Shown in pieces: positions 54,292 to 61,605 of a DNA stretch of 64,000 bases. The translations under genes and the position numbers were made by a program. This DNA is from Chryseolinea sp. H1M3-3 (GTDB lineage: Bacteria; Bacteroidota; Bacteroidia; Cytophagales; Cyclobacteriaceae): positions 124,001 to 188,000 of the forward strand of contig NZ_JARKMY010000014.1 in the NCBI RefSeq assembly GCF_029360725.1, written 5' to 3'. Below the pieces are notes generated by a model that worked only from the letters and a program-made list of their open reading frames with translations, was not told where the DNA came from and ran no database searches. Positions within the stretch are counted from its first letter, which is position 1. The number at the start of each line of letters is the position of its first letter.

Positions 54292-55123
54292 ATTTGAACA
54301 CCGAATATCGAACACCGAACAGGGAATGATGAAGGGTCGGGCTTAACATCCGCACCTTGAATGCTCACCATCAGCGACTCAAACAAGTTTTGAAAGATTA
54401 AAATCCATCGAAGCAGCATCCGATCATTATTCGATGTTCGGTGTTCCTTGTTCGGTATTCAAATTTGAACACCGAATATCGAACACCGAGCAAGGAATGA
54501 TGAAGTGTCGGGCTTTAGCACGCGCACCTTTTAATGTGTTCATCATCAGCGAGTCAAAAGGTTTTGAAAGATAAAAATCCATCGAAGCAGCATCCGATCA
54601 TTATTCGATATTCAGTGTTCCTTGTTCGATATTCAAATTTGAATAATGAATATCGAACAAGCCTGCCCGCCGGTAGGCCGGGAACAAGGAATGATGAAGG
54701 GTCGGGCCTTATCAGTCAGCCCCTTTAATGTTCATCAACAGCGACTCAAATAGTTTTAGAAGATAAAAATCCATCGAAGTGCCATCCGATCATTATTCGA
54801 TATTCAGTGTTCCTTGTTCGATATTCAAATTTGAACACCGAATATCGAACACCTAACAAGGAATGATGAAGGATCGGGGGCCTTATTAGTCAGCCGCTTT
54901 TATGTTCATCATCAGCGACTCAGATAGTTTTGGAGGATAAAACTTCATCGAAGCGGCATCCGATCATTATTCGATATTCAGTTCCTTGTTCGATATTCAA
55001 ATTTGAATAATGAATATCGAACACCGAACAAGGAATGATGAAGAGTACGACTTTAATCATGAGCACCTTAACGTCCATCATCACCGTCTCAAATAGTTTT
55101 GGAAGATAAAAATCCATCGAAGC
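54292..55123. repeat. Tandem array of about five 172-bp hairpin-containing repeats
   Basis: Units begin with ATTTGAA(C/T)A at 54292, 54463, 54637, 54829 and 55001, giving lengths of 171, 174, 192 and 172 bases and a final partial copy of 123. Within each unit are a GAATATCGAAC...GGAATGATGAAG block, a CATCAGCGACTC block, an ATCCATCGAAG(C/T) block and a CATCCGATCATTATTCGAT block. Across unit junctions, TTCCTTGTTCGATATTC pairs with GAATATCGAAC...AACAAGGAA around the palindrome TTCAAATTTGAA, so a long hairpin forms at each junction. No transposase or known CRISPR layout is present. The unit lengths are not all multiples of three, and the third is longer because of a nested palindrome. Confidence 0.9.
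54661..54678. repeat. Nested GC-rich palindrome within the third repeat unit
   Basis: GCCTGCC and GGTAGGC pair (one G-T pair) around a four-base loop CGCC, followed by CGGG. In the other units the same place holds only ACCG between GAAC and AACAAGGAA. The piece looks like a small palindromic element inserted into a hairpin arm. Such CTGCCCGCCGG-type palindromes are common in Bacteroidota. Confidence 0.65.
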
Positions 55124-55600
55124 TTAAATCACAGGAATAAGAAAGTATTCCATCATTTCATTGACCACAAGCATAGCCGTGGGAATTGATAGTTTTACTT
55201 TCGGCGCCAATTCCCTTTGTTCTTTTGCTACCACCTTTTTTTCCGATCGTGCTAGAAAACCTTCATCTTCAACAATCGAATATGTACTGTATTGAAATGG
55301 AATTGGCTCTGCAAATAAAGTAATCACCCGCTTTTCTTGAAAGGCAATACCCTTTAAAAATTGATTAAACAACCTGCGATAGTCATGCTCATCGAAAGGT
55401 TTGTCGAATTTACCAATCTGGGCATGCGCTGTGTTGACGTTGTAAGTACCCAAACGCAAATTTCCCGAATCGATATCATTTTCTAAAAACGCACGTTTTA
55501 CTGCGTTTAATAGTATGGCTTCGGTTTGATCGCCCGCATCAGCAGTTTCCAAGAAGTCATCATTTTTAATAAGGATTTCAATTTTCTTTTCTCTGTGCAT
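55124..55600 (-). CDS. Hypothetical protein of unknown family
   Basis: 158 residues with no signal peptide or membrane segment. The N-terminal half has an acidic pattern (IEILIKNDDFLETADAGDQ) and then a mixed helical stretch (LFNQFLKGIAFQEKRV). The C-terminal end is hydrophobic (SIPTAMLVVNEMMEYFLIPV). I do not recognise a family. Its stop codon adjoins the repeat array on the left, and a 165-base gap separates it from purC on the right. Codon use and even composition suggest a real gene. Confidence 0.6.
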   Translation of the reverse strand: MHREKKIEILIKNDDFLETADAGDQTEAILLNAVKRAFLENDIDSGNLRLGTYNVNTAHAQIGKFDKPFDEHDYRRLFNQFLKGIAFQEKRVITLFAEPIPFQYSTYSIVEDEGFLARSEKKVVAKEQRELAPKVKLSIPTAMLVVNEMMEYFLIPVI

Positions 55601-55739
55601 AACGTCTACGTATTTTGGACATCAAACGTAAATAACCCCGCCTCCCTGAAAATGTTTAGAATCCGAACGTCACCACGTCGCAAACACGTAATATCACATA
55701 AATCCTCACCAAACATTGTAAACTTAGCCGCCTTAAACC

Positions 55740-55747
55740 TTAATTTG
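55740..55747 (+). promoter_or_regulatory. Candidate purC promoter
   Basis: TTAATTTG differs by one base from the Bacteroidota -7 consensus TAnnTTTG. It lies 21 bases after a TTG at 55716-55718, close to the expected spacing. The implied transcript start is just before the ATG at 55767. Confidence 0.35.
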
Positions 55748-55766
55748 CAGGCATAATTCGCATTTC

Positions 55767-56729
55767 ATGGAGGCTATTAAAGAAACCCATTTTAATTTTC
55801 CAGGGCAGACAGGTTTTTATCGGGGTAAAGTTCGAGACGTATATTATTTTGGGGATTTGATGGCTATGGTCGCCACAGATCGTATTTCGGCATTTGATGT
55901 TATTCTCCCCCGGGCAATTCCAGACAAAGGAAGGGTACTCAACCAGATTGCAGCCTTCAACCTGCAGGCAACAAAGCAAATCGTTCCAAACTGGGTGCTC
56001 GAAACACCAGATCAGAATGTTACAATCGGCTTTAAATGCGAGCCTTTTGCAGTAGAAATGGTCGTCAGGGGATATTTAGCCGGGCATGCCTGGCGCGAAT
56101 ACAAAGCGGGTAAAAGACTAGTATGCGGTGTACCACTACCGGAAGGATTAAAGGAAAACGATAAGCTGCCTACGCCGATTATCACGCCGACAACGAAAGC
56201 CCATGTCGGTCATGATGAAGATATCTCCCGGGAAGAAATTCTTAAACGGGGAATAGTTTCCGAATCTGACTATAAAATCCTGGAGGACTATACGTATAAA
56301 CTCTTTAGCAAAGGAACGGAATTGGCGGCCGAACGAAATCTAATCCTGGTAGATACAAAGTATGAATTCGGCAAACACAATGGAAAGATCTTTCTGATTG
56401 ATGAAGTACACACGCCCGACTCGTCGCGTTACTTCTATGCAGAAGGTTATGAGACCAGACAAAGGAACAACGAACCTCAAAAACAATTATCGAAGGAATT
56501 TGTAAGACAATGGCTAATCGAAAATGGATTTCAGGGAAAGGAAGGCCAGCAAATTCCTGAAATGACAGACGCGATCGTTGCCTCAATTTCTTCACGTTAT
56601 AAGGAGCTGTACAAGCAGGTACGGGGTGAGTCCCTTCCATTGGTAGATTACGGCCAGATGAACCAAAGAATTGAACAAAGCATTCTGAATTCGATAAATT
56701 CCGTTATCTTGGAAACCAAGAAAATCTAA
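55767..56729 (+). CDS. purC: Phosphoribosylaminoimidazole-succinocarboxamide synthase
   Basis: 320 residues, the larger form common in Bacteroidota and eukaryotes. The SAICAR-synthetase motifs are present: [33 protein letters not shown] near the start, [16 protein letters not shown], and [32 protein letters not shown] in the ATP-binding half. The enzyme joins CAIR with aspartate in purine biosynthesis (step 7). It starts from its own promoter region and is followed three bases later by a STAS gene. Other purine genes are not in the window. Confidence 0.97.
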   Translation: MEAIKETHFNFPGQTGFYRGKVRDVYYFGDLMAMVATDRISAFDVILPRAIPDKGRVLNQIAAFNLQATKQIVPNWVLETPDQNVTIGFKCEPFAVEMVVRGYLAGHAWREYKAGKRLVCGVPLPEGLKENDKLPTPIITPTTKAHVGHDEDISREEILKRGIVSESDYKILEDYTYKLFSKGTELAAERNLILVDTKYEFGKHNGKIFLIDEVHTPDSSRYFYAEGYETRQRNNEPQKQLSKEFVRQWLIENGFQGKEGQQIPEMTDAIVASISSRYKELYKQVRGESLPLVDYGQMNQRIEQSILNSINSVILETKKI

Positions 56730-56732
56730 TCT

Positions 56733-57113
56733 ATGAAGTATACTATTGATAAGCAGGAAAAGTACAGTTTATTGCGCCTACACGAGGATAAGCTTGATTC
56801 CAGTGTAGCGCCCGGCTTGAAATCAGAATTGATAACCCTGCATGCTGAAGGAGTAAGAAACATTGTTCTGGACATGGCAGAAGTAAAGTACACTGATTCT
56901 TCAGGATTGAGTGCTTTACTCGTTGGTAATAGAATTGTACAGGAGGACGGAGGTATTTTCATATTGACAACACTTTCAGATCATACGCTTAAACTGATCA
57001 AGATCTCTCAACTCGATAGTGTGCTAAACATTTTCCCAAAAGTTGAAGAAGCGATCGATGCCGTCTTCATGCATGAAATTGAGAAGGATCTAAAAAATTC
57101 CGACGGTAATTAA
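56733..57113 (+). CDS. STAS-domain anti-sigma-factor-antagonist-like protein
   Basis: 126 residues. The STAS core is clear: LRLHEDKLDSSVAPGLKSEL, then the motif NIVLDMAEVKYTDSSGLSALL, where Ser in DSSGL is the usual phosphorylation site of anti-sigma antagonists. The last ~25 residues are polar (EIEKDLKNSDGN). It begins three bases after purC and is followed by a strong terminator, so it is the last gene of that transcript. In Bacteroidota such proteins are often regulators of unknown partner. No anti-sigma or sigma gene is adjacent. Confidence 0.9.
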   Translation: MKYTIDKQEKYSLLRLHEDKLDSSVAPGLKSELITLHAEGVRNIVLDMAEVKYTDSSGLSALLVGNRIVQEDGGIFILTTLSDHTLKLIKISQLDSVLNIFPKVEEAIDAVFMHEIEKDLKNSDGN

Positions 57114-57137
57114 TCATTGAGTTGATTGAATACAAAG

Positions 57138-57166
57138 AACCAAAGCCGACGAAGCTTTGGTTTTTT
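57138..57166 (+). terminator. Intrinsic terminator after the STAS gene
   Basis: AACCAAAGC (57138-57146) pairs with GCTTTGGTT (57154-57162) around a seven-base loop CGACGAA, and the T-run TTTTTT (57161-57166) overlaps the end of the stem. It lies 25 bases after the STAS stop, before the RNase Z start at 57193. Confidence 0.85.
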
Positions 57167-57192
57167 AATTTTCCTATAAACGACTTTCAGAA

Positions 57193-58113
57193 TTGAGTTT
57201 TAAAATAACCATTCTAGGATCAAGTGGGGCATTGCCAGCTTATGGGAGACATCCAACTTCACAATTGATAGAAATTCAAAACCGGTATTTTCTTGTCGAT
57301 TGCGGCGAAGGAGCTCAAATGCAGCTCATGCGATTACAGGCAAATTTCCATCGCATCAATCACATCTTCATCAGTCACCTGCATGGCGATCACTACCTCG
57401 GTCTCATGGGACTGATCTTCACCATGCATTTGCAAAAAAGAGTAAATGACTTGCACCTTTACAGTCACCGTGGCCTGGATGAAATCATTACCACGCAATT
57501 GCGTTATTCACGTTCAGCACCCAACTTCAAAATAATATTCCACCTTCTTGAAAAAGGTGTTAAAGAAGTAATCTATGAAGATGATGTCATGACGGTCGAG
57601 ACCATCCCCCTCTCCCATAAAATCCGTTGTTCAGGGTTTCTTTTCAAGGAGAAGGTCAAACTAAGGCGGATTGATAAAACTAAACTGCCTCAGGGTTTAT
57701 TGATTCAACAGGTTGCCGGATTAAAACTGGGGCGCGATGTGCTCGATGCTGAGGGAAATGTTATTTATTCAAACGAATCGCTGACATTTCCACCTAGGAA
57801 ATCGCGATCGTATGCTTTTTGCTCTGACACAGTGTTTGACGAAGGATTGGTAGAGCAACTCAAAAATGTTGACCTCCTATACCATGAAGCTACCTTCATG
57901 ACGGAAGAAGAATCGAAAGCAAAAGAGACCAAACACAGCACAGCAAAACAAGCCGCTACCATTGCGCTGATGGCAGCAGTGAACAGACTTCTACTGGGAC
58001 ATTTCTCTGCGCGTTACAAAGAATTAAATCCAATTTTGGAAGAAGCAAAAGCGATATTTGCAAACAGTGCGCTGGCACTTGAAGGAGAAGTGTTTTCAAT
58101 TGATGAGGGATAG
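57193..58113 (+). CDS. rnz: Ribonuclease Z
   Basis: 306 residues. The likely start is TTG at 57193 (MSFKITILGSSGALPAYG). No in-frame ATG precedes it before a stop at 57166. The metallo-beta-lactamase motif HLHGDH gives His62, His64, Asp66 and His67. Further metal ligands are in CSDTVFDE and LLGHFSARY, so both zinc sites can be formed. Ribonuclease Z cuts the 3' trailer from tRNA precursors. The terminator upstream separates it from the STAS gene. Confidence 0.93.
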   Translation: MSFKITILGSSGALPAYGRHPTSQLIEIQNRYFLVDCGEGAQMQLMRLQANFHRINHIFISHLHGDHYLGLMGLIFTMHLQKRVNDLHLYSHRGLDEIITTQLRYSRSAPNFKIIFHLLEKGVKEVIYEDDVMTVETIPLSHKIRCSGFLFKEKVKLRRIDKTKLPQGLLIQQVAGLKLGRDVLDAEGNVIYSNESLTFPPRKSRSYAFCSDTVFDEGLVEQLKNVDLLYHEATFMTEEESKAKETKHSTAKQAATIALMAAVNRLLLGHFSARYKELNPILEEAKAIFANSALALEGEVFSIDEG

Positions 58114-58278
58114 TGACTTAGTGACTCAATATCAGGCTTTCAAGGTTTGATAACATAATCTAAGAGTTTGTTAAGCATAGTTGTCATGTCTGTATATAAT
58201 TTTAAATAATGTGAATGTCCGTATCACCAGTTATGCATTCTTTCTCCATCCATCTTAAAACTGCAATGGTAGGCCCTT

Positions 58279-59055
58279 ATGATTTCTCTTGATCAAAAAC
58301 GCAACAGACTTTTTACGATCCTCGCCGGGATTTTTATAACCAATGCCTTATTGGCCGAGATGATCGGTGTAAAAATATTCTCCGCAGAATCAACGCTAGG
58401 CCTACAGCCTGCCCACCTGAACATCATGGGTTTTACCATGGACTTTAATCTTACCGCGGGTGCGATCATATGGCCCGTCGTTTTTATTACAACAGATTTG
58501 ATCAATGAATATTTCGGAAAACCCGGTGTAAAACGGATCAGTTATTTTACAGCTTTTTTGATTAGCTATGCGTTTCTTGTGATCTTTCTTTCCATCCGGC
58601 TTTCTCCCGCAGATTTTTGGACGTTGACAAAAGATGCAGATGGGAATTCCTTTAACATGGATTTAGCCTTCAACAAAATCTTCGGACAAGGTCAACGCAT
58701 TATCATCGGATCGTTAGCAGCTTTTTTAATTGGCCAGTTGGTTGACGTTTTTGTTTTTCAACAACTTCGTAAAGTCACCGGCAGCAAAAAGCTTTGGCTG
58801 CGTGCTACCGGCTCAACCCTCGTATCTCAATTCATCGACAGCTTTGTTGTTTTGTTTATTGCCTTTTATGGCGTTTTCACCAATGAACAAATCGTTGCCA
58901 TTGGCATCACGAATTACATTTATAAATTTTCTGTTGCCATTCTGCTCACGCCTGTCATTTATCTTGGTCATTCACTCATCGATCAGTACCTTGGAAAAGA
59001 AGCAGCAGAGAAAATCTCGGCAGACGCAGCGAAAGAAAGCCAGGGATTTTTCTGA
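58279..59055 (+). CDS. Queuosine-precursor transporter (YhhQ/QueT-type VUT family)
   Basis: 258 residues with about six to seven membrane segments (~15-30, 60-75, 95-115, 140-158, 190-210 and 220-240). The sequence WPVVFITTDLINEYFGKPGVKR is the family hallmark (conserved D-x-x-N-E-x-F/Y). Members import queuosine precursors such as preQ0 or preQ1 for tRNA modification. The last ~20 residues are charged and cytoplasmic. Just after its stop lies a perfect 28-bp palindrome, separate from the gene. Confidence 0.88.
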   Translation: MISLDQKRNRLFTILAGIFITNALLAEMIGVKIFSAESTLGLQPAHLNIMGFTMDFNLTAGAIIWPVVFITTDLINEYFGKPGVKRISYFTAFLISYAFLVIFLSIRLSPADFWTLTKDADGNSFNMDLAFNKIFGQGQRIIIGSLAAFLIGQLVDVFVFQQLRKVTGSKKLWLRATGSTLVSQFIDSFVVLFIAFYGVFTNEQIVAIGITNYIYKFSVAILLTPVIYLGHSLIDQYLGKEAAEKISADAAKESQGFF

Positions 59056-59066
59056 TTTCCCACGGT

Positions 59067-59094
59067 GTAGAGACGCGATGCATCGCGTCTCTAC
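59067..59094. repeat. Perfect 28-bp palindrome between two genes
   Basis: GTAGAGACGCGATG and CATCGCGTCTCTAC are 14-base perfect inverted arms with no spacer. It lies 12 bases after the transporter gene and 82 before the ABC exporter. It has no T-tract, so a terminator is unlikely. Similar GTAGAGACGCGAT palindromes are known from repeated elements in other bacteria. I recall this from memory and could not check it here. Confidence 0.8.
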
Positions 59095-59175
59095 CACCAA
59101 AAAATTTCGGCATCGGATAAATGTCATCTAAAATAAAAAATTTACTCTCTCGTCTTTCAACAGAAACCCTGATCT

Positions 59176-60915
59176 ATGTCCAAACCCAAAGGAGCCAAAT
59201 CGAAAGTAACACTTGCATACGTCTTCAAAACGATCATATGGCCCCGTAAAAATCTGTTATTTATCGGCCTTGTATTGATAGTGATCAGCCGGGTTGCTGG
59301 ATTAGTCCCTCCGGCAGCCACAAAACCATTTGTAGATGATGTCCTCGTGAAGCAAGACTTGAGCATGCTTCCCCAAATATTGATATGGGTTACCGTCGCC
59401 ATTCTTATACAGGCAGTTACATCTTTCTTATTAACCAAGCTATTAAGTGTCGAAGCGCAACACTTGATTTCTGTCCTCCGATCGAAAGTACAAAAACACC
59501 TGCTGCGCCTTCCTACCCGATTTTTTGACAACCAAAAATCCGGTGCGCTGGTATCGCGCGTGATGACCGATGTTGAAGGGGTACGCAACCTGGTCGGTAC
59601 TGGCCTGGTACAACTTGTGGGTGGTATTTTGACAGCCGTGATATCCATCGGCGTCCTGATCAGCATCAGTCCCTGGATGACACTGTTCATTTTGCTGCCT
59701 ATGTCAATCTTTGGATTTATCACCCTTAAGGCATTCGCTTATATCCGGCCCATTTTTCGGGAACGGGGCAAAATAAATGCAGAAGTGACCGGCCGGCTGA
59801 CGGAAACATTAAATGGTGTAAGGGTGATCAAAGGATTTAATGCAGAGCAGCAAGAGATCAAGATATTTGAACAAGGTGTAGATAAGCTTTTTCAGAACGT
59901 GAAGAAAAGTCTCACGTCTACCAGTCTCGTCACCAGCTCCGGCACGTTCCTCGTAGGACTTGCCAGTGTCGGCATCATGGGATTGAGCGGTTATTTCAAC
60001 CTTAGCCCTGGTGATTTTTTGAAGTTCACCATGTTCATGGTCTTTATGATCGCACCGATTGTTCAAATGAGCAACATCGGCAGTCAGCTTACAGAAGCAT
60101 TCGCGGGTCTTGACAGGACAGAAGAATTATTGAATATCCAGCCAGAAGATGACGGCACGTCCCGTCCCATCCAGATCGGACCTATCAACGGCGAGATCTT
60201 GTACGATCACGTTTGGTTTGAATATGAAGAAGGAAAGCCTGTTTTAAAAGACGTAAGTTTTAAAGCACTGCCCGGCTCCGTCACTGCACTTGTTGGTACC
60301 TCTGGCTCTGGCAAAACAACCATCGCCGGTTTAGCAGCGTCTTATCTCACGCCAACCGAAGGCATCATTACGGTGGATGGCGTTGATCTTTCCAAGGTTT
60401 CCCTGAGCAGTTACCGTAGTCAGCTTGGCGTCGTATTACAGGACGATTTTCTTTTTGAAGGTACCATCCGGGAAAATATTCTTTTTCCCCGGCCAGCGGC
60501 AACCGAACAGCAATTGCAGGTGGCTGTGAAGGCAGCCCATGTTCACGAGTTCACAGACCGCTTTGAAAAGGGTTTAGACACCCTTATCGGGGAAAGAGGT
60601 GTAAAGCTATCAGGCGGGCAGCGGCAGCGTATAGCCATTGCCAGGGCCATCCTGGCTGATCCCAGGGTATTGATCCTCGATGAGGCCACCTCGAATTTAG
60701 ATACGGAGTCGGAAGCCTACATCCAGGAGAGCTTACGGGGACTAATGAAGGGTAGAACAACCTTTGTCATTGCCCACAGACTTAGCACCATCCGTCAGGC
60801 CGACCAAATCCTCGTTGTTGAAAACGGCCAGATTGTCGAGCGCGGCAAACACGAGGAACTGATTGAAAAGAAAGGACGGTATTTTGAGTTGTATACTTAC
60901 CAGGCAAGGATTTAA
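59176..60915 (+). CDS. MsbA-like ABC exporter (permease-ATPase fusion)
   Basis: 579 residues. An N-terminal ABC-transporter transmembrane domain with six helices covers ~20-315. The ATPase domain follows, with the Walker A motif GTSGSGKTT at 374-382, Q-loop GVVLQDDFLFEGTIREN, ABC signature LSGGQRQR starting at 478, Walker B RVLILDE at 497-503, and His-loop VIAHRLSTIRQ. These half-transporters act as homodimers and flip lipid A or other amphiphiles, or export drugs and peptides. The lipid-linked role is likely but not proven. It is monocistronic. Confidence 0.9.
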   Translation: MSKPKGAKSKVTLAYVFKTIIWPRKNLLFIGLVLIVISRVAGLVPPAATKPFVDDVLVKQDLSMLPQILIWVTVAILIQAVTSFLLTKLLSVEAQHLISVLRSKVQKHLLRLPTRFFDNQKSGALVSRVMTDVEGVRNLVGTGLVQLVGGILTAVISIGVLISISPWMTLFILLPMSIFGFITLKAFAYIRPIFRERGKINAEVTGRLTETLNGVRVIKGFNAEQQEIKIFEQGVDKLFQNVKKSLTSTSLVTSSGTFLVGLASVGIMGLSGYFNLSPGDFLKFTMFMVFMIAPIVQMSNIGSQLTEAFAGLDRTEELLNIQPEDDGTSRPIQIGPINGEILYDHVWFEYEEGKPVLKDVSFKALPGSVTALVGTSGSGKTTIAGLAASYLTPTEGIITVDGVDLSKVSLSSYRSQLGVVLQDDFLFEGTIRENILFPRPAATEQQLQVAVKAAHVHEFTDRFEKGLDTLIGERGVKLSGGQRQRIAIARAILADPRVLILDEATSNLDTESEAYIQESLRGLMKGRTTFVIAHRLSTIRQADQILVVENGQIVERGKHEELIEKKGRYFELYTYQARI

Positions 60916-61127
60916 GAAAGCCACAGCTGAAGCTCAGAGTTATTGAAAGGGGCTTCCATCAGCGCTAACGTTTCACCTATACAATAATCATCAATACAAC
61001 TACAAAAAAATTACCTCACAACGATAGACCTATCAAAAAAAGTGTGCTCCTAAATAAATTTTTTTTATCGATTGTGTTAAAGTGAAATTTATTTCTTTAA
61101 CTTTTGGGTACTAAACACTTTTATAGC

Positions 61128-61514
61128 ATGGCAAAGAAAGCTAAAAAAGCAGCCAAGAAGGTTGCTAAAAAGGCGGCAAAAAAAACCGCTAAAAAAGCAG
61201 CTAAGAAGACTGCAAAAAAATCGGCTAAGAAACCTGCAAAAGCGGCAAAAAAAGTAGCTAAAAAAGCTCCCGCCAAGAAACGCACCTCGATGACGAAGGC
61301 TGTAGCGAAAAAGGCGGGATCCATTAAGAGAAGCGTTACTTCGAAAGCAAAAGCATTCTCAGCAGCCGCTGCCGATAAAGCAATGGAGGTTAAAGATGCT
61401 GTCGCAGAAACTGCTACATCAATCGTGGAAACGGTAGGTGAAAAACTGGCAGACGCAAAAGAAGCGATCGAAGAAAAGGCTCAAGACATTCAGAAAAACC
61501 TATTAGGTACATAA
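61128..61514 (+). CDS. Histone-H1-like Lys/Ala-rich protein
   Basis: 128 residues from the ATG at 61128. A TTG at 61104 would add eight residues. Residues 1-50 are KKA/AKK-type repeats with strong positive charge (KKAKKAAKKVAKKAAKKTAK and so on), similar to eukaryotic H1 tails and bacterial AlgP. Residues ~65-128 are an amphipathic helical region (KAFSAAAADKAMEVKDAVAE, EKLADAKEAIEEKAQDIQKN) resembling YtxH-like or apolipoprotein helices. It probably binds DNA or membranes. No ligand is shown. It is flanked by a promoter region at the left and a terminator at the right. Confidence 0.8.
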   Translation: MAKKAKKAAKKVAKKAAKKTAKKAAKKTAKKSAKKPAKAAKKVAKKAPAKKRTSMTKAVAKKAGSIKRSVTSKAKAFSAAAADKAMEVKDAVAETATSIVETVGEKLADAKEAIEEKAQDIQKNLLGT

Positions 61515-61538
61515 TTTTTAACCTAACCCTAAACCCGG

Positions 61539-61570
61539 AAAAGCGATGGATTTTTTTCATCGCTTTTTTT
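61539..61570. terminator. Bidirectional intrinsic terminator between convergent genes
   Basis: AAAAGCGATG (61539-61548) pairs perfectly with CATCGCTTTT (61558-61567) around the nine-base loop GATTTTTTT. A T-run follows on the right, so rightward termination after the H1-like gene is strong. Read leftward, CATCGCTTTT also ends in T's, so it can stop the large leftward gene that ends at 61606. Confidence 0.85.
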
Positions 61571-61605
61571 ATGCCGATGAGCTGAAGCTCATGGCTATGG
61601 AGGTG

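Noticed and set aside
54292-55123. CRISPR array
   Set aside because: Repeat units are about 172 bases and vary along their length; there are no short identical repeats with unique spacers and no cas genes.
59157-59723. 188-codon minus-strand ORF opposite the ABC exporter
   Set aside because: The plus strand encodes a complete ABC transporter with all motifs; the antisense frame has no domain.
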